Below are positions 54,602-61,944 of a stretch of DNA of 64,000 nt, in pieces. A model generated the notes under the pieces. The model was not told the origin of the DNA, made no database searches, and worked only from the letters and a program-made list of their open reading frames with translations. Position numbers and translations under genes: made by a program. Location: positions 434,001-498,000 of the forward strand of contig NZ_QXQB01000001.1 in NCBI RefSeq assembly GCF_003605435.1. Direction: 5' to 3'. Source of the DNA: Paenibacillus pinisoli. GTDB lineage: Bacteria; Bacillota; Bacilli; Paenibacillales; Paenibacillaceae. The number at the start of each line of letters is the position of its first letter. Position 1 is the first letter of the stretch.

Positions 54602-56065
54602 TTACTTTTTCCATTTGCTTGCTCTTCTTTGTAATTCCTCAACAAAAGTGATATCTGCGGGCAAAAATGAATATTGACTTAACTCTGAAATATCAACCCA
54701 CTTTAATTCATCGTGAATATTAGATTGAATATCTCCTTTTAGAATCTTGGCATAGAAAGCCATGATTCTGTAGATAGCTTTACTGTTTTGAAAAATACTC
54801 TCGCCGAAATACTTTTGTACTCGAATTGTTGCGCCAAGTTCCTCCTTAATCTCCCTTCGCAGGCACTGTTCTAAACTCTCCTGCCCTTCAACTTTACCAC
54901 CCGGGAACTCCCACAAGCCCGGCGTTATTCCGTCACTAGCTCGCTTTGCAATTAGCACTTTACCTTCATCCATGATGATCGCTGCGGTAACAGTGACAAC
55001 ATCAGCAGCATGGTGTGCAGCCCGGTGACAATTTGGACATAACGCTTTTGCATTCTCAACCGTATCCTCTCCACCTTCCGATAATGGCTCTACATGGTGG
55101 ACTTCAAGGAATGGCGTTAAGTCCTTTCTCAAGAATGGAGCTGGCTTCTTACATTCCTCGCAAATACCTCTTGCTCTTTCTAATACTTCAACGATCACAT
55201 CGCCGTTTCTCACGAACTGGGTCGAAGTTACCGTCACAGTACCAGGAGCTTTTGGAGCCGTTTGAAGTCTTTCACGACGCTCAGCCCTATTCCGCGTTTT
55301 TGAAATAGTTACTTGCTTACTTACTTCTTGTTCATACTCACGGTGGGTAACTGCTTTTTTGGTATCAAATGAATTCACTTTATTTAGGATAAACCACTTT
55401 GACCCATCAACAGGGTTACCCTCATCCCGTTCATATTTGTAGATGCCTTTCAATAAGCATTTTTCAGCTTGTTTCTCAAACACGTAAATCGGTACATCAT
55501 ATTTTGGCGAATTGATGATCGCTGCATTGTATTTGTAGTCCGATTTGAAAACATTATTCAAACTGTACATATAGTATTTTAGAACATCATACTTTTGGAT
55601 CCACTCATTTGGATATTTCCCGTCTGAGAAAGTAGCCTTGATGAAAATTGCTAGATAATTAGGCTCATCACCGATCAGATAAATGCCTGATTGTGTATCA
55701 TAGGTTTGAGAAAAGATTGAAATGTCCCATGAAGAATAATCTTTCCCAATAATAAAGTCGTCAAGAACAGTCACATCATCAAGGCCGTGAGCAAATACCT
55801 TAACGAATTCTGGATAGAGATCCTCATATGTCTTTAACCCTAGTGATTTAAAACGATCGTACAGCTTTCTTTTAGGATCGCTTGGTGGTGGTACCGTTTC
55901 AAACCGCTGAAGGTATCTTGCCAGGTCACCAATTTTTTTCATTCGATGTACTACTATTTTTGATCGAGTAACCTTATTTTTAAATTCCTTTTCAAGCAAA
56001 GGATGTTCTAGTGCCGGAGACTCGACTTCATCAACAACAAACTGAATAGCATGATTAATATCCAA
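54602..56065 (-). CDS. Fusion of unknown N-terminal domain, HNH endonuclease and Nudix hydrolase
   Basis: The 487-residue product (TTG start, GAGAGG 9 bases upstream) has three parts. Residues 1-240 are a mixed domain (KDYSSWDISIFSQTYDTQSG, GIYKYERDEGNPVDGSKWF) that resembles modified-base readers or McrA-type N-terminal regions only in general layout. Residues 298-355 are a zinc HNH nuclease (CEECKK, LEVHHVEPLSEGGEDTVEN, LCPNCHRAAHH). Residues 358-487 are a MutT-like Nudix hydrolase with the complete box GGKVEGQESLEQCLRREIKE followed by ELG. Nudix enzymes of this type clean oxidised or modified nucleotides. The gene lies between two phage gene-tail relics. Confidence 0.85.
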   Translation of the reverse strand: MDINHAIQFVVDEVESPALEHPLLEKEFKNKVTRSKIVVHRMKKIGDLARYLQRFETVPPPSDPKRKLYDRFKSLGLKTYEDLYPEFVKVFAHGLDDVTVLDDFIIGKDYSSWDISIFSQTYDTQSGIYLIGDEPNYLAIFIKATFSDGKYPNEWIQKYDVLKYYMYSLNNVFKSDYKYNAAIINSPKYDVPIYVFEKQAEKCLLKGIYKYERDEGNPVDGSKWFILNKVNSFDTKKAVTHREYEQEVSKQVTISKTRNRAERRERLQTAPKAPGTVTVTSTQFVRNGDVIVEVLERARGICEECKKPAPFLRKDLTPFLEVHHVEPLSEGGEDTVENAKALCPNCHRAAHHAADVVTVTAAIIMDEGKVLIAKRASDGITPGLWEFPGGKVEGQESLEQCLRREIKEELGATIRVQKYFGESIFQNSKAIYRIMAFYAKILKGDIQSNIHDELKWVDISELSQYSFLPADITFVEELQRRASKWKK

Positions 56066-56151
56066 CTCGCACACCCTCTCGAAACAGTTGATTACTCATT
56101 ATTCGACAAGGCATGCCAACTCCCTTTTCTTTTCTACAATATTTCCCAGTA

Positions 56152-56238
56152 TCATAGAAAATTCGTGTCTTTCTGTAGTTTGATAGGGAGCTCTTTCAGC
56201 TTGTGTAAATTATCAAAAGTATTGATGTCGATTACTAC
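56152..56238 (-). pseudogene. Phage gene-tail relic, copy 4
   Basis: The minus strand reads VVIDINTFDNLHKLKELPIK then LQKDTNFL and a stop at 56152, aligning with NTVDDLRKLIEHDIELQK of copy 2. It is preceded by GGTGGTGATATGTAGT, identical over 16 bases to the sequence before the terminase small subunit start. Confidence 0.6.
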
Positions 56239-56273
56239 TACATATCACCACCTCCAAATAAAGAAAGACACCG

Positions 56274-57005
56274 CTAGGTGTCCTTTGAAACAGTTATATT
56301 TTGCTTATATGGTCCCGGTTCACTCAAAACTTCATCATTTTCAATAGATTTGCCCATTTTGACTTGAATACCAGATAGTTGTCCTGGCAGATTATATACA
56401 TAATCCAAGATTACATGTGTAAATCTAATCATAGATTCAATTACTTCTTCAGAGAAATCTCTATCGTCTCCGTGAGCAGCTTCGTTTCCTAGCACCCTTA
56501 GAACTTTCGCCATATCATTGATTATGGGCGGAAGCACTCCTTTTTCAGATAAATCTTTCAATTTATGAAATAGATCCTTCCCTCTAGCCCCCTTATCTTT
56601 ACACATCATTTCGAGTGTTCTTCTAACACCTATTGCACAAAGTGTTCCTTCAACATTTTTGATTCGCATTGCTGCTTCAAATGACTTCCTAACTTTTTGG
56701 GGGATCCCTGCATCCTCAAGAGATACATTTGGATAAAGAATTATTTCACTCGGTGTCAGTGTATAATCTACCGGGTCACGTTCCTCGGTGTTTTTCGATG
56801 TTTTCAATAATGTTACCTGATCACACACTGGACAAAGATATAAATCCCAATAAGTATAGAATGTAATTGGATAGTGATTTCCCATAGCTACAATAAACTC
56901 TTCGGCTTCCCTTTCATAATGTGCAATTTGTTTCATTTGTGTCTTATTGACACAATGATAACAAATAAGTACATGATAGACCTCTTGCTGGCTCAGTTTA
57001 ATCAC
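56274..57005 (-). CDS. DUF4145 protein with N-terminal zinc finger
   Basis: The 243-residue product has an N-terminal Cys cluster (CYHC ... CPVC, residues 15-61) and a C-terminal DUF4145 domain (SFEAAMRIKNVEGTLCAIGV, RRTLEMMCKDKGARGKDLFH, VLRVLGNEAAHGDD). DUF4145 is often found in or beside restriction and other defence proteins; its activity is unproven. GTG start close to AAGGGA. It has its own promoter (57022-57050) and is flanked by relic copies. Confidence 0.82.
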   Translation of the reverse strand: MIKLSQQEVYHVLICYHCVNKTQMKQIAHYEREAEEFIVAMGNHYPITFYTYWDLYLCPVCDQVTLLKTSKNTEERDPVDYTLTPSEIILYPNVSLEDAGIPQKVRKSFEAAMRIKNVEGTLCAIGVRRTLEMMCKDKGARGKDLFHKLKDLSEKGVLPPIINDMAKVLRVLGNEAAHGDDRDFSEEVIESMIRFTHVILDYVYNLPGQLSGIQVKMGKSIENDEVLSEPGPYKQNITVSKDT

Positions 57006-57021
57006 ATCCCTTCATATGATT

Positions 57022-57050
57022 ATTTTACTTAATATACAAGAAACTTGCAA
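57022..57050 (-). promoter_or_regulatory. Promoter of the DUF4145 gene
   Basis: On the minus strand TTGCAA (57045-57050) and TAAAAT (57022-57027) are 17 bases apart, ending about 17 bases before the GTG start. Confidence 0.68.
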
Positions 57051-57053
57051 AAT

Positions 57054-57145
57054 CTATAATTGACCCTTTTGCAGTTCGATATCGAGCTCAATTAGTTTTC
57101 ACAAATCATCAACTGAGTTGATCTCTCGATCTGGGTTTTGTTCTC
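57054..57145 (-). pseudogene. Phage gene-tail relic, copy 3 (decayed)
   Basis: The minus strand reads EINSVDDL-stop-KLIELDIELQKGQ, i.e. the copy 2 sequence with an internal stop, and degenerates upstream. Similarity is clear at nucleotide level as well (GATGATTTGTGAAAACTAAT against GACGACCTGAGGAAGCTAAT). Confidence 0.62.
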
Positions 57146-57201
57146 GTATCGCAGCATATCATTACCTTCAAAAAAAAGAAAAGAATTCAACGTGTGCGTT
57201 C

Positions 57202-58185
57202 TTAGATTGTTACTTTATTATGAATATCCGCATGCCACTCGAAATATGGTTGAGTTCCTTCATTCCAGTGACCGCAGATTAATCCTTCGAGCTCGACTAA
57301 TTTGTTCGTTAAATCAGGAGTAGCCATTTTCCTCATATTTCTACGTACTGCGCCATTTTGGATGAAAATATATCCTTTTTCGTACAGGTCATCACATCCG
57401 AACTTACACATAGGCATGACGATATGCTTATAATCCAATTTTTCTTCTTGCGTACATTTTGATCTATTCTTTATGTGGGCAGCTATCAATAGGTTTACGG
57501 GGTACATTTTGCCACATATTCCACAATGCCCATGTTTTCTATTTTTAAAAAGTTGCCTGCGCAAAAAGGGCTGTTCCTTCCTTCTCGTTCCAGAATGCGC
57601 AATATCCAAATCATCAGCAGCAGTTATACGGATAACCTCATTCTGGTACTCCTCTTCAGAAACATCCGGGAGATAGACCTCACTCTTTAAATCAAATGCT
57701 TCCAGTATTCTTTCGCTTCGCTCTGATGTCAATACAGAAAATCCTTGGATTATAAAGTTATCTGCATACCCTGCAATTTGATTAAACTGCAAATATGGAA
57801 TTTGATGCTGTTGAATCTCATCAAGAAAGTATATGTATTCCCATGTTTCTCCCGCATTGTTAAATCCCCAAAGTTGTTCTGCTAATTCTCGGTTGTGCAG
57901 TTTAACTGTTACTACACCTGAACTAAAGATATGCCCATTAGCTGAGAACAATGTAACGTCACCTGAATCGATTCTATCCCATTTGTTCCTATTGACTTCA
58001 TTTTTACCTGGAGTAACTCCCCAAGTAGGAATGAGTTCATCCGGATACATTTCACTTAAGAGCTCTAATAATTCTGACGAAACAAATTGTGCAATTACGG
58101 ACAACGATACAGGCTTTTCAATCGTATTTTCATAATGTTCACGAGCATCTTTATTTCCTGACGGTTGTAATAATACTTTGCTCAT
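57202..58185 (-). CDS. EVE-HNH modification-dependent endonuclease
   Basis: The 327-residue product combines an EVE/PUA-like reader (about residues 52-162: KWDRIDSGDVTLFSANGHIF, ELAEQLWGF, WEYIYFLDEI, PYLQFNQIAGY) with a C-terminal HNH nuclease (about 218-285: CGICGKMYPVNLLIAAHIKN, RSKCTQEEKLDYKHIVMPMC, GCDDLYEKGYIF). EVE domains bind modified bases, and EVE-HNH enzymes cut modified DNA; the exact target here is unknown. It follows the MazG-like gene by 8 bases, so the two are co-transcribed. Confidence 0.85.
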   Translation of the reverse strand: MSKVLLQPSGNKDAREHYENTIEKPVSLSVIAQFVSSELLELLSEMYPDELIPTWGVTPGKNEVNRNKWDRIDSGDVTLFSANGHIFSSGVVTVKLHNRELAEQLWGFNNAGETWEYIYFLDEIQQHQIPYLQFNQIAGYADNFIIQGFSVLTSERSERILEAFDLKSEVYLPDVSEEEYQNEVIRITAADDLDIAHSGTRRKEQPFLRRQLFKNRKHGHCGICGKMYPVNLLIAAHIKNRSKCTQEEKLDYKHIVMPMCKFGCDDLYEKGYIFIQNGAVRRNMRKMATPDLTNKLVELEGLICGHWNEGTQPYFEWHADIHNKVTI

Positions 58186-58193
58186 GTAGCCTC

Positions 58194-58523
58194 CTATAGT
58201 TCTGTATACTTTTTATTGGACCCAAACGACTTATCAATTGGATACTTCGCATTATTTTTCCTTAGCTTTTCAATTAATGCTTTCTCCGGATCTATTCCAA
58301 GCTCATGACACATTAGAAGGACATAATACATGATATCTGCCAACTCATCTTGTAACTCTGCCTTCTTGTCTTTAACTACGTCAGCGCTGGTTTTCCACTG
58401 AAAAAGCTCGAGCAGCTCACTAGCTTCAAGATTTAATGAAATGGCTAGATCCTTTGGGTTATGATATTGGCTCCAATTTCTATCGTCACGAAAAGAAACT
58501 ATTTTTTTGATTAGCTCATTCAA
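58194..58523 (-). CDS. MazG-like nucleotide pyrophosphohydrolase
   Basis: The 109-residue product matches the dimeric MazG/dCTPase-like fold: NPKDLAISLNLEASELLELF, then KAELQDELADIMYYVLLMC and the end KYPIDKSFGSNKKYTEL. The EExxE-like acidic helices that bind magnesium are intact. Such enzymes hydrolyse (d)NTPs, often non-canonical ones. I favour TTG 58523 with GGGGTG upstream over the GTG at 58532. It is coupled to the EVE-HNH gene. Confidence 0.87.
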   Translation of the reverse strand: MNELIKKIVSFRDDRNWSQYHNPKDLAISLNLEASELLELFQWKTSADVVKDKKAELQDELADIMYYVLLMCHELGIDPEKALIEKLRKNNAKYPIDKSFGSNKKYTEL

Positions 58524-58604
58524 TATATTCACCCCGTTGTTTCAACATTCGACAAAAGGTAGGTTTTTCCTCCAATTTTCGCAAATGAATCCCTGAACAG
58601 GAGG

Positions 58605-58781
58605 TTAGTGACCGCCCACCATGTTCCCTGTGCGCTCGTTCCACACGATCGGCTCGACGTAACCGAAGGTCTCGATGCTACATCGAAGCTTCTCATACTC
58701 CGGATCTCCTGGCTGCAGATCGTCGCGCGGGTTGTAGGTAGCTGGATTGAGCTTATCAAGCGAAATAGTTTGTATATTCAT
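58605..58781 (-). pseudogene. Truncated ParB-like nuclease domain gene
   Basis: The 58 codons read MNIQTISLDKLNPATYNPRD, then KLRCSIETFGYVEPIVWNER and stop right after GNMVGGH, where an intact ParB/methylase-type phage protein would continue GGHQR and several hundred residues. GGAGGG lies 8 bases before the ATG. The cargo island begins directly after the break. Confidence 0.8.
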
Positions 58782-58878
58782 GATGTTTTCCCTCCAATAA
58801 AAACCAGCTAATACTTGTCAAGCATTTCATCTTGGTTGGAAATTCATTTGCTGGTATACTTCAATCTAGGCACAACAA

Positions 58879-58907
58879 ATAAACCTTCATTGGAGAAGAA
58901 GGTTTAT
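58879..58907 (-). terminator. Hairpin after the IS110 transposase
   Basis: Perfect 10-base arms (58879-58888 and 58898-58907) with a 9-base loop lie 12 bases past the transposase stop; TTTGTTG follows on the minus strand. Confidence 0.65.
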
Positions 58908-58919
58908 GGGTAAATATGG

Positions 58920-60098
58920 TTAGGTTTTGAAGGGTTCGCCTTTAATGAGGATGGCATAAACGTGATGGAGAAGCTTGTTGGCGCAAGCAATCACAACCAC
59001 CTTATACGGCTTGCCCTCTTTCCTTTTCTTATCATAATATGCTTTGATCTTGACGTTCGCACTCCGCCTAAGACCACATTGTACAGCTAAATACAAAGCT
59101 CTCCTCAATCGTTTAGATCCTCTTTTCGTAATTCGGCTGCTCATTGCTGTAAACTTTCCCGAGCTAAATATGCCCGGGTCTAGCCCCGCGTAAGCCACCA
59201 GCTGTTTAGGGTCTTTAAACTGTTTTGCATCGCCTATCTCCGCTATGATGGTAGCTGCCAGCTTATCTCCAACGCCCGGTATGCTTTTCACTAGCTCTAC
59301 TTCAGGTAGTTCACTCGCTAATTGCTGCATTCGCTCCTCTAGATCGTTTAACTGCTCCAAAAAAGCCAGTAACAAAACGATCATACCCTCCAAAACCTTC
59401 GTTTGCGAGTCACTCTTAGGATGCGTCATCCAATCCTCAAGCAAGTGCTCAAGTTGGTTCAATTTCTCACCTACCCATTGTTTTGAGCGTGCCCTGCCAG
59501 TCGCTCCACCAAACACCTTATCCATATTTTGCGTCTCACCTCGTAAACATCGCTGCAAGACTAGTAAGGAGGTAGCAGAAAATATATCCCGAAACAGTTG
59601 TGTGTACATCGGAAATACCTGATCAAGCAATGCCCGTGCGTTTAACTTAGCCTGTACAAACATTCCAGTGATAAACTCATGTTGCCTCGTTACATGTTGA
59701 AGTTCCCTGTACGCTTCTTCCCACGTTCGGTGAGGTTTTACATCTCCTCGGTAGTACATTTCCGCTAGATGCCAAGCATCGGCTGCATCGGTTTTTACCT
59801 TTCGAAGTTGCGTCCCTCTTGCTCGCTTCGACTGTAACGGATTAATGATAATATGTCTCCATCCACGTCGATTCAAGTGCAGGACAAGTCCACGATGATA
59901 ATGCCCCGTTGCTTCCAGTATAATGACTGGCTCCATCTCCGTTTCCTTCCGCAACTCCGTTAGCAGACGATCTAGTTGCAAATAGCCCCATTCATCGTGC
60001 GGGATCATCTCCATTTTCCCGAACACTTCATTTCGTGCCAAAAAAGCCTGCACAACACTATTGCCTTTTGAAACGTCTAAGCCTACTACCGGTTCCAT
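58920..60098 (-). CDS. IS110-family transposase
   Basis: The 392-residue protein has the N-terminal RuvC-like DEDD domain (VVGLDVSKGNSVV, IILEATGHYH, KVKTDAADAWHLAEMY) and a C-terminal Tnp/transposase_20 domain (VKSIPGVGDKLAATIIAEIG, FKDPKQLVAYAGLDPG) with the catalytic serine region SSRITKRGSKRLRR. GGGAGG is 5 bases before the ATG at 60096-60098. It appears intact. Confidence 0.94.
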   Translation of the reverse strand: MEPVVGLDVSKGNSVVQAFLARNEVFGKMEMIPHDEWGYLQLDRLLTELRKETEMEPVIILEATGHYHRGLVLHLNRRGWRHIIINPLQSKRARGTQLRKVKTDAADAWHLAEMYYRGDVKPHRTWEEAYRELQHVTRQHEFITGMFVQAKLNARALLDQVFPMYTQLFRDIFSATSLLVLQRCLRGETQNMDKVFGGATGRARSKQWVGEKLNQLEHLLEDWMTHPKSDSQTKVLEGMIVLLLAFLEQLNDLEERMQQLASELPEVELVKSIPGVGDKLAATIIAEIGDAKQFKDPKQLVAYAGLDPGIFSSGKFTAMSSRITKRGSKRLRRALYLAVQCGLRRSANVKIKAYYDKKRKEGKPYKVVVIACANKLLHHVYAILIKGEPFKT

Positions 60099-60300
60099 AA
60101 CAACCTCCCTAGCCATAATTGCGCCGGCACTCCTACGATGGTTCCAAACCCATAGCTTCGCTTGTGATACGAGGTCACTGCCTCTACCAGCTCAAACATG
60201 GTCATTGGAGGTAGTAGGAGAACAGTTTTTATTTCGGGGTCAATGCCCCTAAAAGCCGCACGTTCTCCCGGCTACCGCCATCATAAGATACCTAAATAAA
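60099..60300 (-). ncRNA. Candidate bridge RNA region of the IS110 element
   Basis: IS110-type elements encode a bridge RNA in the leader upstream of the transposase that pairs with target and donor DNA. This 200-base non-coding leader contains several short hairpins, for example GGGGCATTGACCCC at 60242-60255, and no reading frame. The exact RNA ends and guide loops cannot be derived here. Confidence 0.55.
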
Positions 60301-60338
60301 TAGGCCAACCAGTATATTCTGGTTGACCTAATAATACG

Positions 60339-60360
60339 AAAAAGCCGCTAATCAGCGACT
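60339..60360 (-). terminator. Terminator after the membrane/winged-helix gene A
   Basis: AGTCGCT/AGCGGCT stem (60343-60360, one G-U) with a 4-base loop, followed by TTTTT on the minus strand, 14 bases past the stop at 60374. Confidence 0.82.
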
Positions 60361-60373
60361 TCTAGTTAATAAT

Positions 60374-61012
60374 TTATTGAGAAATGGTCCCTAGCAAGTT
60401 GGGCCCTGGTAAATAGGTATCATTCACCCTCATAACTACTCCATTTTGTACTAACGCATTAAGCTGTAATTGAAAATACGCCATGCTACTAGCAGAAGTT
60501 ACTTTGAATATCTCATTAGATGACATACCTTTAGGTTTTCTTTTTAGAGCATCTTTAATTTCATCCCTTACCCTTACGATTCTATTACCCTGTTCTACTG
60601 CTAACAAATAATCATAAGAAAAATCTTGAGGTTCTGAATGGACTGTGGATGCAATCTTATCCATTTTCTTTTTCAATTCACCTAAGGCTTCGCTTTCTGG
60701 CATAGAATCAATATTCTTCGATTCCTCAATAGCCTTTGCTACTTCACTTAGTTTTTGCTTTGATTCATGTAAATCCATGAAGTATTGCTCGTTTGAAAAA
60801 TCACTTGGTGCATATAATACCCTATGTCTGAAAATCAGCACCATAAAGAACGAAACTATGAGTAACACCGGAAGAAGCATAACAAACCAAACAAATACCC
60901 TTTGAATTTCTATGGGCAGCCCTATTAGAACAATTGTCCCAGCTGTCTCAGCAAGTCCGGCAAATATAGCGATCACAGTAAGTGGATTTTGAATACGCGT
61001 ATTTGTTTTCAT
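60374..61012 (-). CDS. Membrane/coiled-coil/winged-helix protein A
   Basis: The 212-residue product has two membrane segments (LTVIAIFAGLAETAGTIVLI, VFVWFVMLLPVLLIVSFFMV), a central charged helix (about 85-130) and a C-terminal winged-helix-like domain (KPKGMSSNEIFKVTSASSMA, LNALVQNGVVMRVNDTYLP). The start at 61010-61012 follows GAGAGGGG. It has its own promoter (61035-61063) and terminator. The layout matches protein B at 61151. Confidence 0.7.
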   Translation of the reverse strand: MKTNTRIQNPLTVIAIFAGLAETAGTIVLIGLPIEIQRVFVWFVMLLPVLLIVSFFMVLIFRHRVLYAPSDFSNEQYFMDLHESKQKLSEVAKAIEESKNIDSMPESEALGELKKKMDKIASTVHSEPQDFSYDYLLAVEQGNRIVRVRDEIKDALKRKPKGMSSNEIFKVTSASSMAYFQLQLNALVQNGVVMRVNDTYLPGPNLLGTISQ

Positions 61013-61034
61013 ATGCGATGCCCCTCTCAACCCA

Positions 61035-61063
61035 ATCATACATCATCTTCCAATATCGGACAA
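61035..61063 (-). promoter_or_regulatory. Promoter of protein A gene
   Basis: On the minus strand TTGTCC (61058-61063) and TATGAT (61035-61040) are 17 bases apart, about 25 bases before the ATG. Confidence 0.75.
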
Positions 61064-61128
61064 TATATGCTAGAATTCGAAGGAGAGCTGTGAGGGATGC
61101 ACCCCCGGCTCTTTTTATTGATTAAAAG

Positions 61129-61152
61129 AAAAAGCACCCGAAGGTGCTTTTT
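61129..61152 (-). terminator. Terminator after protein B gene
   Basis: Perfect 10-base arms (61129-61138 and 61143-61152) with CGAA loop start and end in A5/T5 runs; they overlap the protein B stop. Confidence 0.9.
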
Positions 61153-61858
61153 AATTTCTAATTGAATATTTTCCATTACTAACAATAACGCCACCTATTC
61201 GTAACAAATATTTCATAGCTGCTTTTAATTCGGTAGGAATAGCTGAAATCTCCGAAAGTTCCTGACTCACGAGTATTTCAGAAAAAGAACTCCCCTCTTT
61301 ATCTTCGAGAAATGAACGGACTGCCTTTCTTATCTGACGTTGTCTCTCCGAATTAATTCGTAAATCGTTTAACTCTTTTGAATTAGTAGATTGCGAAGGC
61401 ATACTGTTTGATATATTCTTTTTGAGCTTTTCTAACTCTTCTACTATTCTATCCTCGCCTTTTGACTCATACCGATGTTGCAGTTCAGATATACTTCTGC
61501 TAAGCTCTTCATGATTTTTTTGAAGTGAATTCATTGAATTTTCTAGTCTACTTTCTAATGTTGAAACCATTTCAAGACTTTTATTAGTCTTGTTTAAATT
61601 CTCTTCTAAAGCTTTTGCTGTCTCCTTTAAATCTGCAATTGTGTTTCGCTGTCCAGCTATATCAACAATCGTCATTACAATAGCTACAACAGCAAGAACA
61701 ATTGATGAAGCAGTTGCTGCATTATTAAGACCAGTTCCAGCCCCTTCACCATGCCAAATTGTTACTGTAAGAATTGATATGACTACAATTCCAAAACAAA
61801 CACTTATATAGATTAAGTGGAGCCGATTTATCTGTTTGTTTCCAGACATGTTGGCCAA
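61151..61858 (-). CDS. Membrane/coiled-coil/winged-helix protein B
   Basis: The 235-residue product has two membrane segments (LHLIYISVCFGIVVISILTV, SSIVLAVVAIVMTIVDIAGQ), a long coiled coil (about 75-165) and a C-terminal winged-helix-like domain (SFSEILVSQELSEISAI, MKYLLRIGGVIVSNGKYS). The TTG at 61856-61858 has AAGGAGG 7 bases upstream; an ATG three codons later is possible. It resembles protein A in layout. Function unknown. Confidence 0.7.
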   Translation of the reverse strand: MANMSGNKQINRLHLIYISVCFGIVVISILTVTIWHGEGAGTGLNNAATASSIVLAVVAIVMTIVDIAGQRNTIADLKETAKALEENLNKTNKSLEMVSTLESRLENSMNSLQKNHEELSRSISELQHRYESKGEDRIVEELEKLKKNISNSMPSQSTNSKELNDLRINSERQRQIRKAVRSFLEDKEGSSFSEILVSQELSEISAIPTELKAAMKYLLRIGGVIVSNGKYSIRN

Positions 61859-61944
61859 TAGTTTTCCTCCTTGAAATAAACAACTTTTGAGTTGTGTCGG
61901 TTTCGCCAAATGAAATTTCCATTTTCTCTTTCAATTGGTTTTGA

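Larger units (their letters stand above)
58850..60330 (-). mobile_element. IS110-family insertion sequence (approximate limits)
   Basis: One transposase gene with a 3' hairpin on the left and a long structured non-coding leader on the right. IS110 elements lack inverted repeats and target duplications, so the ends cannot be fixed from sequence alone; the limits given are the hairpins at 58879-58907 and 60302-60329. It lies between truncated parB and the membrane/winged-helix genes. Confidence 0.75.
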
